DNA from: Candidatus Buchananbacteria bacterium CG10_big_fil_rev_8_21_14_0_10_33_19
GTDB lineage: Bacteria > Patescibacteria > ABY1 > 2-01-FULL-39-33
Direction of reading: 5' to 3'
NCBI GenBank assembly: GCA_002773855.1
Contig: PEZY01000005.1
Coordinates: forward strand, 211,460 to 275,459
DNA length: 64,000 bases
Made by a program: the position numbers and the translations under genes. The notes below the pieces were generated by a model, which saw only the letters and a list, made by a program, of their open reading frames with translations, did not search any database and was not told the origin of the DNA. Numbering within the stretch: position 1 is the first letter of the stretch; each line of letters begins with the position of its first letter. Positions 52,613-61,248 of the stretch are shown piece after piece.

Positions 52613-53314
52613 TTATTTTTTTAAATATGATTTTCGTTTATCTTCTTGAAATCGTTCAATAGCATATCTTAACATAGTTCTGGGCATTTGTCCACTATGC
52701 TGTTGTAAAAATTTCTCTAAACTTTTCTGATCTCTTTTACCAGCCTCTCTTAGCATCCAGCCTACTGCTTTATGAATTAAATCATGATTGTCAGTTAATA
52801 AAATCTTGGCAATTTTAAAGGTATCGGTAAATTCATTGTTTCTAATAAAAGAGTAGGTAGACACTATCGCTATTCTTCTTTGCCAAATATTTTTAGATCT
52901 AACTAATTTATACAAAATATCACGTGACTGATTTAATAAATAATTACCGATAATATTTGGCGCTGATAAATCCACTAGATCCCAATTATTTATATATTTC
53001 AAATTCTTAAGATAAAAATTAAATATTTGTTTTTGAATTTTACCATCACTCGTCTTATAATTAGTCACCAATATAAGAACGGCCACTAACCGATATTCAT
53101 GAGTTTTACTATTCAATAATTGCTTGAGGTCTGAATACCTTAAATCTAAATATTTTTTGGCTACCTGTCTTTGAACTGGCACAACAATCCCTAAAAAAAC
53201 ATCACCCTCACCATACTCTCCGGGCCCAGTTTTAAAAAAGCCCTGCAAAACAATAGCCTTCTTTTTGTTGGACAGTGATTCCAACTCCTTAGTTAGATTT
53301 AATAATTTATTCAT
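52613..53314 (-). CDS. DNA alkylation repair protein, AlkD-like
   Basis: 233 residues, all-helical HEAT-like repeats of the AlkD family: VVPVQRQVAKKY, NNWDLVDLSAPNIIG (containing the conserved WDLVD Asp), RRIAIVSTYSFIR and AVGWMLREAGKRD. AlkD removes bulky or cationic N3/N7-alkylpurines without flipping the base. First gene of an operon with tsaD and tsaE. Family clear; substrate inferred. Confidence 0.92.
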   Translation of the reverse strand: MNKLLNLTKELESLSNKKKAIVLQGFFKTGPGEYGEGDVFLGIVVPVQRQVAKKYLDLRYSDLKQLLNSKTHEYRLVAVLILVTNYKTSDGKIQKQIFNFYLKNLKYINNWDLVDLSAPNIIGNYLLNQSRDILYKLVRSKNIWQRRIAIVSTYSFIRNNEFTDTFKIAKILLTDNHDLIHKAVGWMLREAGKRDQKSLEKFLQQHSGQMPRTMLRYAIERFQEDKRKSYLKK

Positions 53315-53431
53315 ATTAAATTAATATTAACAAAAAAAGGATTAATTGGCGATTGATATTGACTTTTTAGCCAAAATACTATATAATACTAATCGTGGTT
53401 TAATAACCGCATTTTTTAAACCCAAAAACTT

Positions 53432-53503
53432 GGGGCCATCGTCTAACGGTTAGGACATCAGGTTTTCATCCTGAAAATCGGGGTTCGATTCCCCGTGGCC
53501 CTA
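53432..53503 (+). tRNA. tRNA-Glu (anticodon TTC), CCA not encoded
   Basis: Cloverleaf with acceptor GGGGCCA/TGGCCCT (a G1-U72 wobble), anticodon arm CAGG-TTTTCAT-CCTG, T arm CGGGG-TTCGATT-CCCCG and A73 at 53503. The next bases are CAA, so CCA must be added after transcription, in contrast to tRNA-His. Confidence 0.95.
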
Positions 53504-53511
53504 CAAGCAAA

Positions 53512-53540
53512 AACATCCTTATTTTATAAGGGTGTTTTTT
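53512..53540 (+). terminator. Terminator after tRNA-Glu
   Basis: AACATCCTT/AAGGGTGTT stem (one G-T pair) then TTTTT, 8 bases after the tRNA. Confidence 0.85.
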
Positions 53541-53582
53541 GTATACCCAAGGGAGAAGTCGAACCCCGAGTATTTTTTTAAT

Positions 53583-53621
53583 AAAAAAAATTACCCCCGC
53601 TTAGATATTAACTAAACGGGG
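53583..53621 (-). terminator. Terminator of the small gene at 53601
   Basis: CCCCG-TTAG/CTAA-CGGGG stem with one mismatch, overlapping the stop codon, then eight Ts on the minus strand. Confidence 0.85.
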
Positions 53622-53741
53622 ATTTTGGGAATAGCTATTGCTTAGAACGACAACCTTGTTGGGGTCACCCGTCATTTCAACAAGCTCGTCAATGGGATTC
53701 TTCACTGTATGCAACTCCTTGGGGATAGCATTGACCATCAT
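53601..53741 (-). CDS. Small protein, 34 or 46 residues
   Basis: A short frame in an otherwise empty gap, with full expression signals. Promoter TTGACA-N17-TATACT (53808-53780), a terminator overlapping the stop, and an AAGGAG ribosome site 9 bases before an in-frame GTG at 53705, giving MKNPIDELVEMTGDPNKVVV plus 14 more residues ending RLVNI. An upstream ATG at 53741 would give 46 residues but has no clear ribosome site. Acidic and soluble, no membrane segment, no family recognised. Could also be a regulatory RNA with chance coding; the ribosome site argues for protein. Confidence 0.6.
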   Translation of the reverse strand: MMVNAIPKELHTVKNPIDELVEMTGDPNKVVVLSNSYSQNPRLVNI

Positions 53742-53779
53742 CATCTCATCACATTCAATGCCATACTGTCCGCATTATC

Positions 53780-53808
53780 AGTATAACATACATATTATAC
53801 TTTGTCAA
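53780..53808 (-). promoter_or_regulatory. Promoter of the small gene
   Basis: Minus strand TTGACA (53808-53803), 17-base spacer, TATACT (53785-53780). The rest of the gap, 53810-53945, is AT-rich with nothing recognised. Confidence 0.78.
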
Positions 53809-53948
53809 GTATTATTCAATATTTTACCTAATTTTAGCCAATTATTGACCATTTAAACTGACTTTCAAAGACTTAATAACCCTATACCACCTCCTAATAT
53901 CCAACACTAAGGGGTTTAAATTCTCAATACAGTAGTCTACAAATATAA

Positions 53949-53970
53949 AAACACTCCGAAAGGAGTGTTT
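53949..53970. terminator. Terminator after the flavodoxin gene
   Basis: AAACACTCC/GGAGTGTTT stem, 4-base loop, A/T runs on both sides. Confidence 0.9.
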
Positions 53971-53988
53971 TTTATATATGTCTAAAAA

Positions 53989-54453
53989 CTAAATCTTATT
54001 TTTTATTTCCTTACAAAACTTTTTTATTAATTCCTTACCTTCCAGTTTTTTGACCTGTAGATCTTGAATTTCCAAAACGGCCACCGGTGCTTTCTGTGCT
54101 AGTTGTGACATTACTAATGCCCCGTCTTCGGCGGCAGCATTAAAGGTTAAAAAGAAAGCCACATTTTTAAATTTATTTTTAGCTAAATAGGCCTTGACTG
54201 CCGGCACGACCCCATCCCAAATAGGAGTTCCAATAACCACCAAATCATAATCTGCAGCATTTTTAATAGACTCTTCTATCTGAGTGGCTTTGCGCAAATC
54301 TTCATCAAAAGCTCCTAAGCGCCAATTTGTTAGATGAGATCTGTCTTTTTTATCAATAATATTTTCTAAATCAGCGCGCAGAAATTTGGCAATCATCTTG
54401 GCGGTTTGCTCGGTATGACCATGAAGCGAATAATAGGCGACTAATATTTTCAT
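53989..54453 (-). CDS. Flavodoxin family protein
   Basis: 154 residues from ATG 54453, overlapping the end of the upstream gene by 4 bases. FMN-phosphate loop YYSLHGHTEQTA, then LVVIGTPIWDGVVPAVKAYL and FFLTFNAAAEDGA, as in flavodoxin/WrbA-like proteins. Co-translated with the 2-oxoacid:ferredoxin oxidoreductase genes, so it probably carries their electrons or replaces ferredoxin under iron shortage. The 90-loop lacks the Tyr of classical flavodoxins. Confidence 0.85.
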   Translation of the reverse strand: MKILVAYYSLHGHTEQTAKMIAKFLRADLENIIDKKDRSHLTNWRLGAFDEDLRKATQIEESIKNAADYDLVVIGTPIWDGVVPAVKAYLAKNKFKNVAFFLTFNAAAEDGALVMSQLAQKAPVAVLEIQDLQVKKLEGKELIKKFCKEIKNKI

Positions 54454-55295
54454 TTCTTTAATCCCCCCCAACCAACTTTTTTATTTTTTAAATTTACTAA
54501 TTGTGGCCATTCCTCATCTAAACTTGGACGTGGCTGAGCGTAAAATATACCCAAAGGAATTTTACCCTTATTGTTTATATAGTCATATTCCTGCGACAAA
54601 GCCAAGGCCTTTTTTAAAGTTCTTTTCGCTTCTGGTAACTTATACATTAATCGATCTTTATTATTAACATACAAATTAAAGACTACACAATCCTGTAAAA
54701 TTTCTACAAACGAAAAACCTTTATGTTTAATAGCGGCTTCCATCACCATTCTAGTGTGTTCAATGTCATTGGCATTACATCTGGCCACAAAACTAGCCCC
54801 CGCACTCAGCGCTAAATGAATGGGATTAAGTGGACTATTAAAATTACCGAGCGGCTCTAAATTAGATTTAAACCCAGGCTGACTGGTCGGTGTCGCTTGA
54901 CCGGTAGTTAAAGAAAATGATTGATTATCATTAACAAACAAAGTTAAATCTGGATTAAACCGGCAAGCATGAATAAAATGAGCCATGCCCTCAGCATAAG
55001 TATCACCATCACCAGCAAACACCAAGAGCTCCAAATTGGGATTACCCATTTTCATACCAATAGCTGTGGGAATAGCCCGACCATGAAGCGCATAAATACC
55101 AGAAATATTTAAATAATCAAAAATTTTACCATGACAACCGATACCAGCAGCCATCGCAAAATTATTTTTATTATAACCTTGTTCAACTAGTGATATTAAA
55201 GTTCGCCTAGCTGACTCTAAAATAATATGGTCCGGGCAACCTGGACACCATGTTATTTTTTGATTGGTTCTAAATTGTACTCCTGGTTTATCCAT
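54450..55295 (-). CDS. korB: 2-oxoacid:ferredoxin oxidoreductase, beta subunit
   Basis: 281 residues. Thiamine pyrophosphate subunit: WCPGCPDHIILES (start of the PP domain with conserved Cys), AGIGCHGKIFDY, ALHGRAIPTAIG, and the TPP/Mg motif FAGDGDTYAEG ... NDNQSFSLTTGQ. Matches the two-subunit KorAB/PorAB type lacking a separate delta ferredoxin domain. Overlaps the alpha-gene stop by 1 base. Decarboxylates pyruvate or 2-oxoglutarate to acyl-CoA and reduces ferredoxin; the substrate cannot be told from sequence alone. Confidence 0.92.
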   Translation of the reverse strand: MDKPGVQFRTNQKITWCPGCPDHIILESARRTLISLVEQGYNKNNFAMAAGIGCHGKIFDYLNISGIYALHGRAIPTAIGMKMGNPNLELLVFAGDGDTYAEGMAHFIHACRFNPDLTLFVNDNQSFSLTTGQATPTSQPGFKSNLEPLGNFNSPLNPIHLALSAGASFVARCNANDIEHTRMVMEAAIKHKGFSFVEILQDCVVFNLYVNNKDRLMYKLPEAKRTLKKALALSQEYDYINNKGKIPLGIFYAQPRPSLDEEWPQLVNLKNKKVGWGGLKK

Positions 55296-56818
55296 TATGA
55301 TTTTAACTTGTTTAATAATTCTTGTTTTAATTCATCAGATTTAAATGGTCGGCCATCATATTTTAAAATTCTTTTTTCAATTTTTAGACCTGTTTTTTCT
55401 CTAATTAATCGGCCCAACTGACCGGTTAAATTTGTCTCTACTAAAATAACATTTTTAGCTGCCAGTATTTCGGATTTTATCTGATTAGACATGGGCATCA
55501 TATACAAAACCTGTAAAAACTTAAAATCTTCACCGTCAATCGCGTCCACTATCGCCCCCTTAGTCGAGCCCCAGCCAATCACCAAATTTTTACTATCTGC
55601 TTTGCCATAAATTTTTATCATTTCTAATTTTTGACATTCCTTTTTAATAGCTTGGTACTTTTTTAATCTATTATCCGCATTTTTAATAGCAATTTTTGGA
55701 TCTTCAGTCGCTAAACCATCGGCATCAGATTCATAGCCAGATACTTTTACTACTCCTTGACCAGGAATTAAACGCTTAACTACAACTGGTAAAGTTTTTT
55801 TATTTTTAGAAAATAAAGAGAATTCTGATTCAGCTAAATGTTTATCTGATAACAAAATAGATAAAGCCCCAAATTTTTCTGATAAATAAAAAGCTTCATT
55901 AACCTTTTCCATAGCTTCATCCGGATCACCAGGCGCTACGACTATCCGAGGAAATTCCCCATGACCAGAGCGTAGAGCAATTTCTAAATCACCCTGCATA
56001 CTATAAGTAGGCAAACCAGTAGCTGGACCAGGTCTAGAAGCTAAATAAACCACCAAAGGAATCTGACTCATGCCTTGTAAACTAAGCCCTTCGGACATTA
56101 AATCATAACCACCACCACTGGTCCCAACCATTGTCCGAGCCCCAGAAAAACTGGCCCCTAAAGCCATGTTAATAGCTGAAATTTCACCTTCTGGTTGAAA
56201 CACCAAACAATTATTTTTTAACTGATCTTTCGCCAACATTTCCGAAACACCAGTCGCTGGTGTCATTGGATAAGCAAAATACATATCTATTTTAGAATTA
56301 ATGGCCCCTTTAGCTATAGCACTGGAACCGCTTAAAATAGAAATTTGATTATTAAGCACCTTTAAATTAAATTTGGACGTTTGTTTGTTATAACCTTCAG
56401 TTAAAGCATCAACTGACAATTTATTTTTAATCTTGGCTTTCACTACACTGGCTAGAACTTTATTATCAAAACCTAACACTTTAATCAGTGAGCCAGCTAA
56501 GGCGACGTTGGTATTTAGACCCAGACCACTAAAATCTTTATAAGCCAAAATCAAACCATCTTTTTTTAAACTACTTTTATGGATTTTGATGGTATCCTCA
56601 TCTAAAGCAATAACAACATCTATTGCCGATTCATGACTGGCTATTGGCCGATCCGAAATCGAAACTATATTAAAATTATTACCACCACGAATAATAGATG
56701 GGTAATCACGATAATTAAAAATATAATAACCGTTTTTAACTAAAGTTTCAGCAATAATACCAGAGACCTTGTTAATACCTTGGCCGGCCTTACCACCAAT
56801 TAAGATATTTAAGCGCAT
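55295..56818 (-). CDS. korA: 2-oxoacid:ferredoxin oxidoreductase, fused gamma-alpha subunit
   Basis: 507 residues. Gamma domain (1-150: GGKAGQGINKVSGIIAETLV and PSIIRGG) fused to the alpha pyrimidine domain (about 165-507: DMYFAYPMTPATGVSEML, QPEGEISAINMALGASFSG, GTSGGGYDLMSEGLSL). Together with the beta subunit it forms the core enzyme of fermentative 2-oxoacid oxidation. korA-korB-flavodoxin are tightly overlapped. Shares a 63-base divergent region with the deacetylase gene. Confidence 0.92.
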   Translation of the reverse strand: MRLNILIGGKAGQGINKVSGIIAETLVKNGYYIFNYRDYPSIIRGGNNFNIVSISDRPIASHESAIDVVIALDEDTIKIHKSSLKKDGLILAYKDFSGLGLNTNVALAGSLIKVLGFDNKVLASVVKAKIKNKLSVDALTEGYNKQTSKFNLKVLNNQISILSGSSAIAKGAINSKIDMYFAYPMTPATGVSEMLAKDQLKNNCLVFQPEGEISAINMALGASFSGARTMVGTSGGGYDLMSEGLSLQGMSQIPLVVYLASRPGPATGLPTYSMQGDLEIALRSGHGEFPRIVVAPGDPDEAMEKVNEAFYLSEKFGALSILLSDKHLAESEFSLFSKNKKTLPVVVKRLIPGQGVVKVSGYESDADGLATEDPKIAIKNADNRLKKYQAIKKECQKLEMIKIYGKADSKNLVIGWGSTKGAIVDAIDGEDFKFLQVLYMMPMSNQIKSEILAAKNVILVETNLTGQLGRLIREKTGLKIEKRILKYDGRPFKSDELKQELLNKLKS

Positions 56819-56881
56819 GAGAATCTTAAATTGATTATATTTTTATTATAACAAAAAATTAAAATATATTATACTATATAT

Positions 56882-57706
56882 ATGAATATTAAATTAATCA
56901 TTGTTTTAATTTTTAGTACACTTTTTTTAAGTGGTTGTTATAATTCTCAAAAATCAAGTCCATTAGTTGCTGCAGAGGACATTAATACAGAAAAACCAGC
57001 AACCGCTACCCTAGAAATAGATTTAGAGAAATTAGAAGCAACTGTGCCAATTTTAATTTATCACCATATTAGAGAAATACAATCAAATGATAGCCAAGAT
57101 GCTAGAACTTTTATTGTGATACCAGAAAATTTTGAAAAACAACTAAAATATTTAGCTGACAATAATTTTACTACTATCTACTTTGATGATTTAGTTAATT
57201 ATTTTAAAGGTATTAGCAACTTACCAGAAAAACCAATTATTATTACTTTCGATGATGGGACTACTAACCAATACAATAATGCTTTTCCATTTTTGCAAAA
57301 ATATAATCTGGTAGCAACTTTTTATTTATTTACCAACCCGATTGATATTAATGATAATTATTTAAATTCTGTGCAAATAAAAGAAATGTCTAATGAAGGT
57401 ATGGCGTTTGGCAGTCATGGCTGGTATCACCTATATCTAGACAAAGAAAAAGATGATGCTGTTTTAAATAAAGAAATTATAAGCAGTAAACAAAAATTAG
57501 AGAAAATATTAAACCAAGAGGTCACTACCTTTGCTTATCCTTTTGGCAGCTATTTACCAGAAACAATAGACCGGCTAAAAGCCGCTGGTTATACCACAGC
57601 TCGTGGTATTGTAAATGGTCAAGACCATACTAGCAGTGATTTATTTAAACTTAATGGTTATTTTATTACCAATGATTTTCAACGCTTTAAAAATATAGTT
57701 AATTAA
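56882..57706 (+). CDS. Polysaccharide deacetylase lipoprotein (NodB domain)
   Basis: 274 residues. Lipoprotein signal peptide with lipobox LSGC (Cys19). NodB homology domain: PILIYHHI, ITFDDGTTNQYNNAFPFL (metal Asp-Asp) and FGSHGWYH (the HxxxH motif), then TFAYPFGSY. Predicted metal-dependent deacetylase of peptidoglycan or other surface N-acetyl sugars, anchored outside the membrane. A TATACT box 7 bases before ATG suggests a leaderless mRNA. Well conserved catalytic residues; substrate inferred. Confidence 0.93.
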   Translation: MNIKLIIVLIFSTLFLSGCYNSQKSSPLVAAEDINTEKPATATLEIDLEKLEATVPILIYHHIREIQSNDSQDARTFIVIPENFEKQLKYLADNNFTTIYFDDLVNYFKGISNLPEKPIIITFDDGTTNQYNNAFPFLQKYNLVATFYLFTNPIDINDNYLNSVQIKEMSNEGMAFGSHGWYHLYLDKEKDDAVLNKEIISSKQKLEKILNQEVTTFAYPFGSYLPETIDRLKAAGYTTARGIVNGQDHTSSDLFKLNGYFITNDFQRFKNIVN

Positions 57707-57715
57707 TTTTTCAAT

Positions 57716-57745
57716 AAAAAAACCGTATACTTTCACATATACGGT
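57716..57745. terminator. Bidirectional terminator
   Basis: ACCGTATA/TATACGGT stem with an A run to its left, terminating the 57749 gene on the minus strand. Confidence 0.88.
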
Positions 57746-57748
57746 CGA

Positions 57749-58069
57749 TCATTGTGGTAACTCCTTACCTAACACCAATTGCTTAGCTTTCTCCATTGAT
57801 GAATATGTAATGACCCAACAACTACGACGAGGTGGTAAAATAGTAATAACTACTCCAGTCAACTCATCTTGAATAATAACAAACCAATTCTCATCTGGAA
57901 TACTCCAGAATAATTTATGAATCTTACGACTAGAAAATTTTTTTATTTGCTCAAAACCAACAATCACACATAAATTATACCTTATAATATCCTCCACATC
58001 TTCAAGTGGTAAATTAGACCTTCTACTTAGTCGCTGACGAGCATGACGACTAAACTTCACGTTAGACAC
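57749..58069 (-). CDS. DUF4258-like small protein
   Basis: 106 residues from GTG 58069, with an AAGGAGG ribosome site about 10 bases upstream. VKFSRHARQRLSRRSNLPLE followed by a beta-rich part ending VVITILPPRRSCWVI resembles DUF4258/RelE-like folds (HAxxR motif, then strand-turn-strand). Such domains occur in RNA-targeting toxins, but no antitoxin gene is adjacent. Solitary with TTGACA -35 box and terminator. Family call tentative. Confidence 0.6.
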   Translation of the reverse strand: MSNVKFSRHARQRLSRRSNLPLEDVEDIIRYNLCVIVGFEQIKKFSSRKIHKLFWSIPDENWFVIIQDELTGVVITILPPRRSCWVITYSSMEKAKQLVLGKELPQ

Positions 58070-58132
58070 GACTAATCCTCCTTGTAGGTTGTAATATTTA
58101 CAATGTACTTATAATATATTACACTATTTTGA

Positions 58133-59323
58133 TTATTTGTCAACCTCACTTGTCTCTAATTCTAGAGCACCAGTAGTATAAACATTCCTAGCATTCCAAA
58201 GTAACCAACCAGAAGCATTGTTATCATCACTGGCTTTAATTTGTGCTCTTATCATAGCCGTATCGTAATTAGCACCTAAATCAAAATCTTGTAACCATGG
58301 TCTGGTTTTGGCTATAGCACTAGTCGTAGAAGCTAAAATAACATTACCCTCTGATAAAGCTTTATTGACCACTTCATAGGGATGACTGGCTGGATTGGAG
58401 TATGATAAAAAACCAGCCGGATAATGAGAAGGGTAAACCATCGGTGAAATATAATCAAAATAAAGAGCGGCGTCAACCAAACGCTGACCGATATTTAAAT
58501 CATATTCGATATTAGAATGTCTTTGATAAGTTAAGCCAAATAAATCCAAAGACAAGGGAATGGTTAAATCTTTTAATTCTGTTTTTAGATACTTAAAAAA
58601 ACTAGCAATTGATTGATATCTTTTGTCGCCATCAGAAAAATTATGATACTGAATTTGCCTGATATTACCATCCGATGGAAAACGAATATAATCAAATTGC
58701 ACCTCATCAAAACCAATTAAAGCTGCCTCGATAGCCTCAGAAGCCACTAAATTCCAAACTGCTTCGCTGGTCATATCCAACCAACTCACGCCCTTATAAT
58801 CAAACCACACGCTGCCTGATTTATTTTTCAAAGCTAAATCTGGAAAAGTTTTAACCGCCGTCGGATCTTGAAAAGTGGTAATTCTAGCAATGGTGTATAT
58901 ATTATTGGTTTGCAAATCATCTAAAATTGCCTTGTACTCATCTCTATCTAAGGCCACTGAAGAAGTTGGCCAATTAATTATATTTTCTGATATGGGGGCA
59001 AACATTAATTTGCCAGCTGGATCTTTAAAATCTATAACTATAGTATTTAACTCAGTGGTCTTCACTAAATCAACCAGTTCAGTTCTTCTGCGATTATTAG
59101 AAAAAGTATAGCCAGTTAAATATATACCCTTAACTATTTTGGGTGTTTTCATGGCTACCGGATAAGGCGAGACCATTTCTTCTTCGGCAGCTACTTTTTG
59201 TTGTTGGTCAGAAAATAAATTAAAACTTACATTAATACCACTTTCTATGAGGATTAAAAAAGCACTTAGGACAGCTACTAAGCCTAAAATAGACCATAAA
59301 ATAGAAACTGGGATCTTTTTCAT
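58133..59323 (-). CDS. Putative extracellular glycoside hydrolase, DUF4015 type
   Basis: 396 residues. N-terminal membrane anchor (about 8-28), then a TIM-barrel-like domain: KGIYLTGYTFSNNRRR, TIVIDFKDPAGKL, YTIARITTFQDP, WLDMTSEAVWNL, GFDEVQFDYIRFPSDG (probable catalytic acids) and SPMVYPSHYPAGF. This is the DUF4015/GH13-like hydrolase family, common in Firmicutes and CPR and thought to act on cell-wall or surface polysaccharides. All signature segments present. Followed by a separate gene set; a terminator (59351-59373) lies upstream. Confidence 0.9.
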   Translation of the reverse strand: MKKIPVSILWSILGLVAVLSAFLILIESGINVSFNLFSDQQQKVAAEEEMVSPYPVAMKTPKIVKGIYLTGYTFSNNRRRTELVDLVKTTELNTIVIDFKDPAGKLMFAPISENIINWPTSSVALDRDEYKAILDDLQTNNIYTIARITTFQDPTAVKTFPDLALKNKSGSVWFDYKGVSWLDMTSEAVWNLVASEAIEAALIGFDEVQFDYIRFPSDGNIRQIQYHNFSDGDKRYQSIASFFKYLKTELKDLTIPLSLDLFGLTYQRHSNIEYDLNIGQRLVDAALYFDYISPMVYPSHYPAGFLSYSNPASHPYEVVNKALSEGNVILASTTSAIAKTRPWLQDFDLGANYDTAMIRAQIKASDDNNASGWLLWNARNVYTTGALELETSEVDK

Positions 59324-59350
59324 AGTCTAATTATAACATAGGCTAATAAA

Positions 59351-59373
59351 ATAATCCGCTTTTGGCGGATTAT
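59351..59373 (-). terminator. Terminator after the DEAD-box helicase gene
   Basis: ATAATCCGC/GCGGATTAT stem, 5-base loop, then TTTTATT on the minus strand. Confidence 0.88.
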
Positions 59374-59379
59374 TTTAAA

Positions 59380-60972
59380 TTAATATCTTTTTTTATTAAA
59401 TTTCGGCTTAGCTTTAAATTTAGATGGCCCCCTTTTGACAAAGGGTTTTCGTTCGCCACTACTAGCATCTTTGGATTTATGGTCACTAGTTTTTTTAGAA
59501 AAATTACTAGTAGTTGATCTACTACCAGAATTAGATTTAGTAAACCTAGGATTTCTACTATCACCAAATGATTTTTTGCGATCAAATCTATTACGATCAC
59601 TTTGATAAGCTGGGGCGGTCTCTCTATTGCCAAAATTATTATCTCTATCACCTCTGGTGTTAACAGCTGATTTGGTTTTATCAAATTTATTTCTACTACC
59701 TTGATAACCAGAACTTGGTTTTCTATCAGAAAAATTTCTATTTTTTGAACGGTAGCTAGATCCAGAATTATTTTTTCTATAACCTCTAGAAGCTTGAAAG
59801 CCCAAAGATCTACCATCTCGATCTAATTCGCGGCCTTCATTTTTAATTTCCACTAATTTAGTTAAAGGAATTTCTTTGTTAATAATTTTTTCAATTCTTC
59901 TAATAGCGCTAATCTGACTAGGGGCAGCAAAAGAAATAGCCTGACCCATTTTACCAGCTCGTCCAGTTCTACCAATACGGTGAATATAATCTTCAATGTT
60001 ATCAGGTAAATCAAAATTCAATACCAATTCAATACCTTTAACATCAATACCACGCGCCGCAATATCTGTAGCTACTAATACTCGATACTGACCATCTTTA
60101 AAACCTTTCAAGGCTCGAGTTCTTTGAGCTAGAGTTCGATTAGAATGAATTTCTGTAACAGTATGCTTCATATCAGAAATACTACGACAGATATTTTTAA
60201 CACTGCTTTTAGTTCTAACAAAAATTAAAACCGAACCGTTATATTCTGATAATACTTTTTGTAATTGATTAATTCTATCTTCTTTACGTAAAATGATCAC
60301 CTCCTGAATAACATTTTCCGCTGGTGTCCCTGCTGGTGCTACTTCTATTTTTAAAGGTAATGACATGTGCTTAGTAGCAATGTCCATAATTGAAGCTGGC
60401 ATAGTAGCCGAAAATAAAACAGTTTGTTTTTGTTTTGGAGCTAATTTTAAAATCTTGTTTAATTGTGGCGCAAAGCCCATATCAAACATTAAATCAGCTT
60501 CATCTAAAACTAAAATTTTAACTTCATTTAAATTAAAATTCTTACTTTCCAAATGATCAATTAATCTACCTGGAGTAGCGACAATAATTTCTGGATTACG
60601 TTTTAAATCTCTAACCTGTGGATATTTAGATTCTCCACCAATTAAAACAACGGTTTTAAGATTTAATTTTTGAGCAATCGGTTTTAAATTATCTCTAACC
60701 TGAGCAGCTAATTCTCTGGTTGGTACCAAAATTAAACAACGACCACCGCTACTAGATAAACGTTGTAACATTGGAATACCAAAAGCCAAAGTTTTACCGG
60801 TTCCAGTTTGCGCTATTCCCACCATGTCTTTACCGCTGGCAATCACTGGAATAGATTTGAATTGAATTGGTGTCGGTGTAGTGAAGTTTAAATTACCAAG
60901 AATAGTTAATATCTTGGGATCTATGCCCAGACCATTAAAAGTTAATGATTCTGGTGATGTTATTTGTGTCAT
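59380..60972 (-). CDS. DEAD-box RNA helicase with Arg/Ser-rich tail
   Basis: 530 residues from ATG 60972. Q motif (FTTPTPIQ), AQTGTGKT, PTRELAAQ, VLDEADLMFD, LFSATMP, and HRIGRTGRAGK. After about residue 385 a basic, low-complexity tail rich in Arg, Ser, Asn, Gly and Lys (RGYRKNNSGSSYRSKN) extends about 145 residues, as in CsdA/RhlE-like cold-shock helicases. The long leader with its own promoter and its neighbour csp suggest cold-stress RNA remodelling. Confidence 0.94.
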   Translation of the reverse strand: MTQITSPESLTFNGLGIDPKILTILGNLNFTTPTPIQFKSIPVIASGKDMVGIAQTGTGKTLAFGIPMLQRLSSSGGRCLILVPTRELAAQVRDNLKPIAQKLNLKTVVLIGGESKYPQVRDLKRNPEIIVATPGRLIDHLESKNFNLNEVKILVLDEADLMFDMGFAPQLNKILKLAPKQKQTVLFSATMPASIMDIATKHMSLPLKIEVAPAGTPAENVIQEVIILRKEDRINQLQKVLSEYNGSVLIFVRTKSSVKNICRSISDMKHTVTEIHSNRTLAQRTRALKGFKDGQYRVLVATDIAARGIDVKGIELVLNFDLPDNIEDYIHRIGRTGRAGKMGQAISFAAPSQISAIRRIEKIINKEIPLTKLVEIKNEGRELDRDGRSLGFQASRGYRKNNSGSSYRSKNRNFSDRKPSSGYQGSRNKFDKTKSAVNTRGDRDNNFGNRETAPAYQSDRNRFDRKKSFGDSRNPRFTKSNSGSRSTTSNFSKKTSDHKSKDASSGERKPFVKRGPSKFKAKPKFNKKRY

Positions 60973-61145
60973 AATTATTTTTAGTGTCCCGATCCTTAAA
61001 ATAGCCACTAAAATGACAAAATAAGTTCGAGTATATTAATATTTTCTAGCTTTTACATTCGATAGCCTTCGGATCTTTCGAACTATTACAGTTAATCTGT
61101 TTTTAAAACTGGCTTAAGTATAACATAAATAATGTATTTTGTAAA
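60973..61145 (-). promoter_or_regulatory. Helicase promoter and structured leader
   Basis: Minus strand TTTACA (61145-61140), 17-base spacer, TATACT (61122-61117), then a leader of about 138 bases with a TTCGA...TCGAA hairpin around 61083-61059. Long leaders are common in cold-shock helicase mRNAs. Between 61146 and 61213 nothing else is recognised. Confidence 0.55.
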
Positions 61146-61213
61146 TAGCTCAATCTAAATAAGCCATAAACACCTAAAACACCAACAAAAGACTAAAAAA
61201 CACCAAAAGCCTA

Positions 61214-61242
61214 TTGACACAACCACTAAAGTTTGCTATACT
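61214..61242 (+). promoter_or_regulatory. csp promoter
   Basis: TTGACA (61214-61219), 17-base spacer, TATACT (61237-61242). Confidence 0.85.
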
Positions 61243-61248
61243 TACTTA

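Noticed and set aside
53638..53856. 72-codon plus-strand frame
   Set aside because: No start signals on that strand; the minus strand has promoter, ribosome site and terminator for the small gene.
57749..58069. Toxin of a toxin-antitoxin pair
   Set aside because: No second small gene next to it; the gene has its own terminator and faces an unrelated hydrolase.
59370..59816. 148-codon minus-strand frame inside the helicase gene
   Set aside because: It is a shadow of the low-complexity Arg/Ser-rich helicase tail in another frame.
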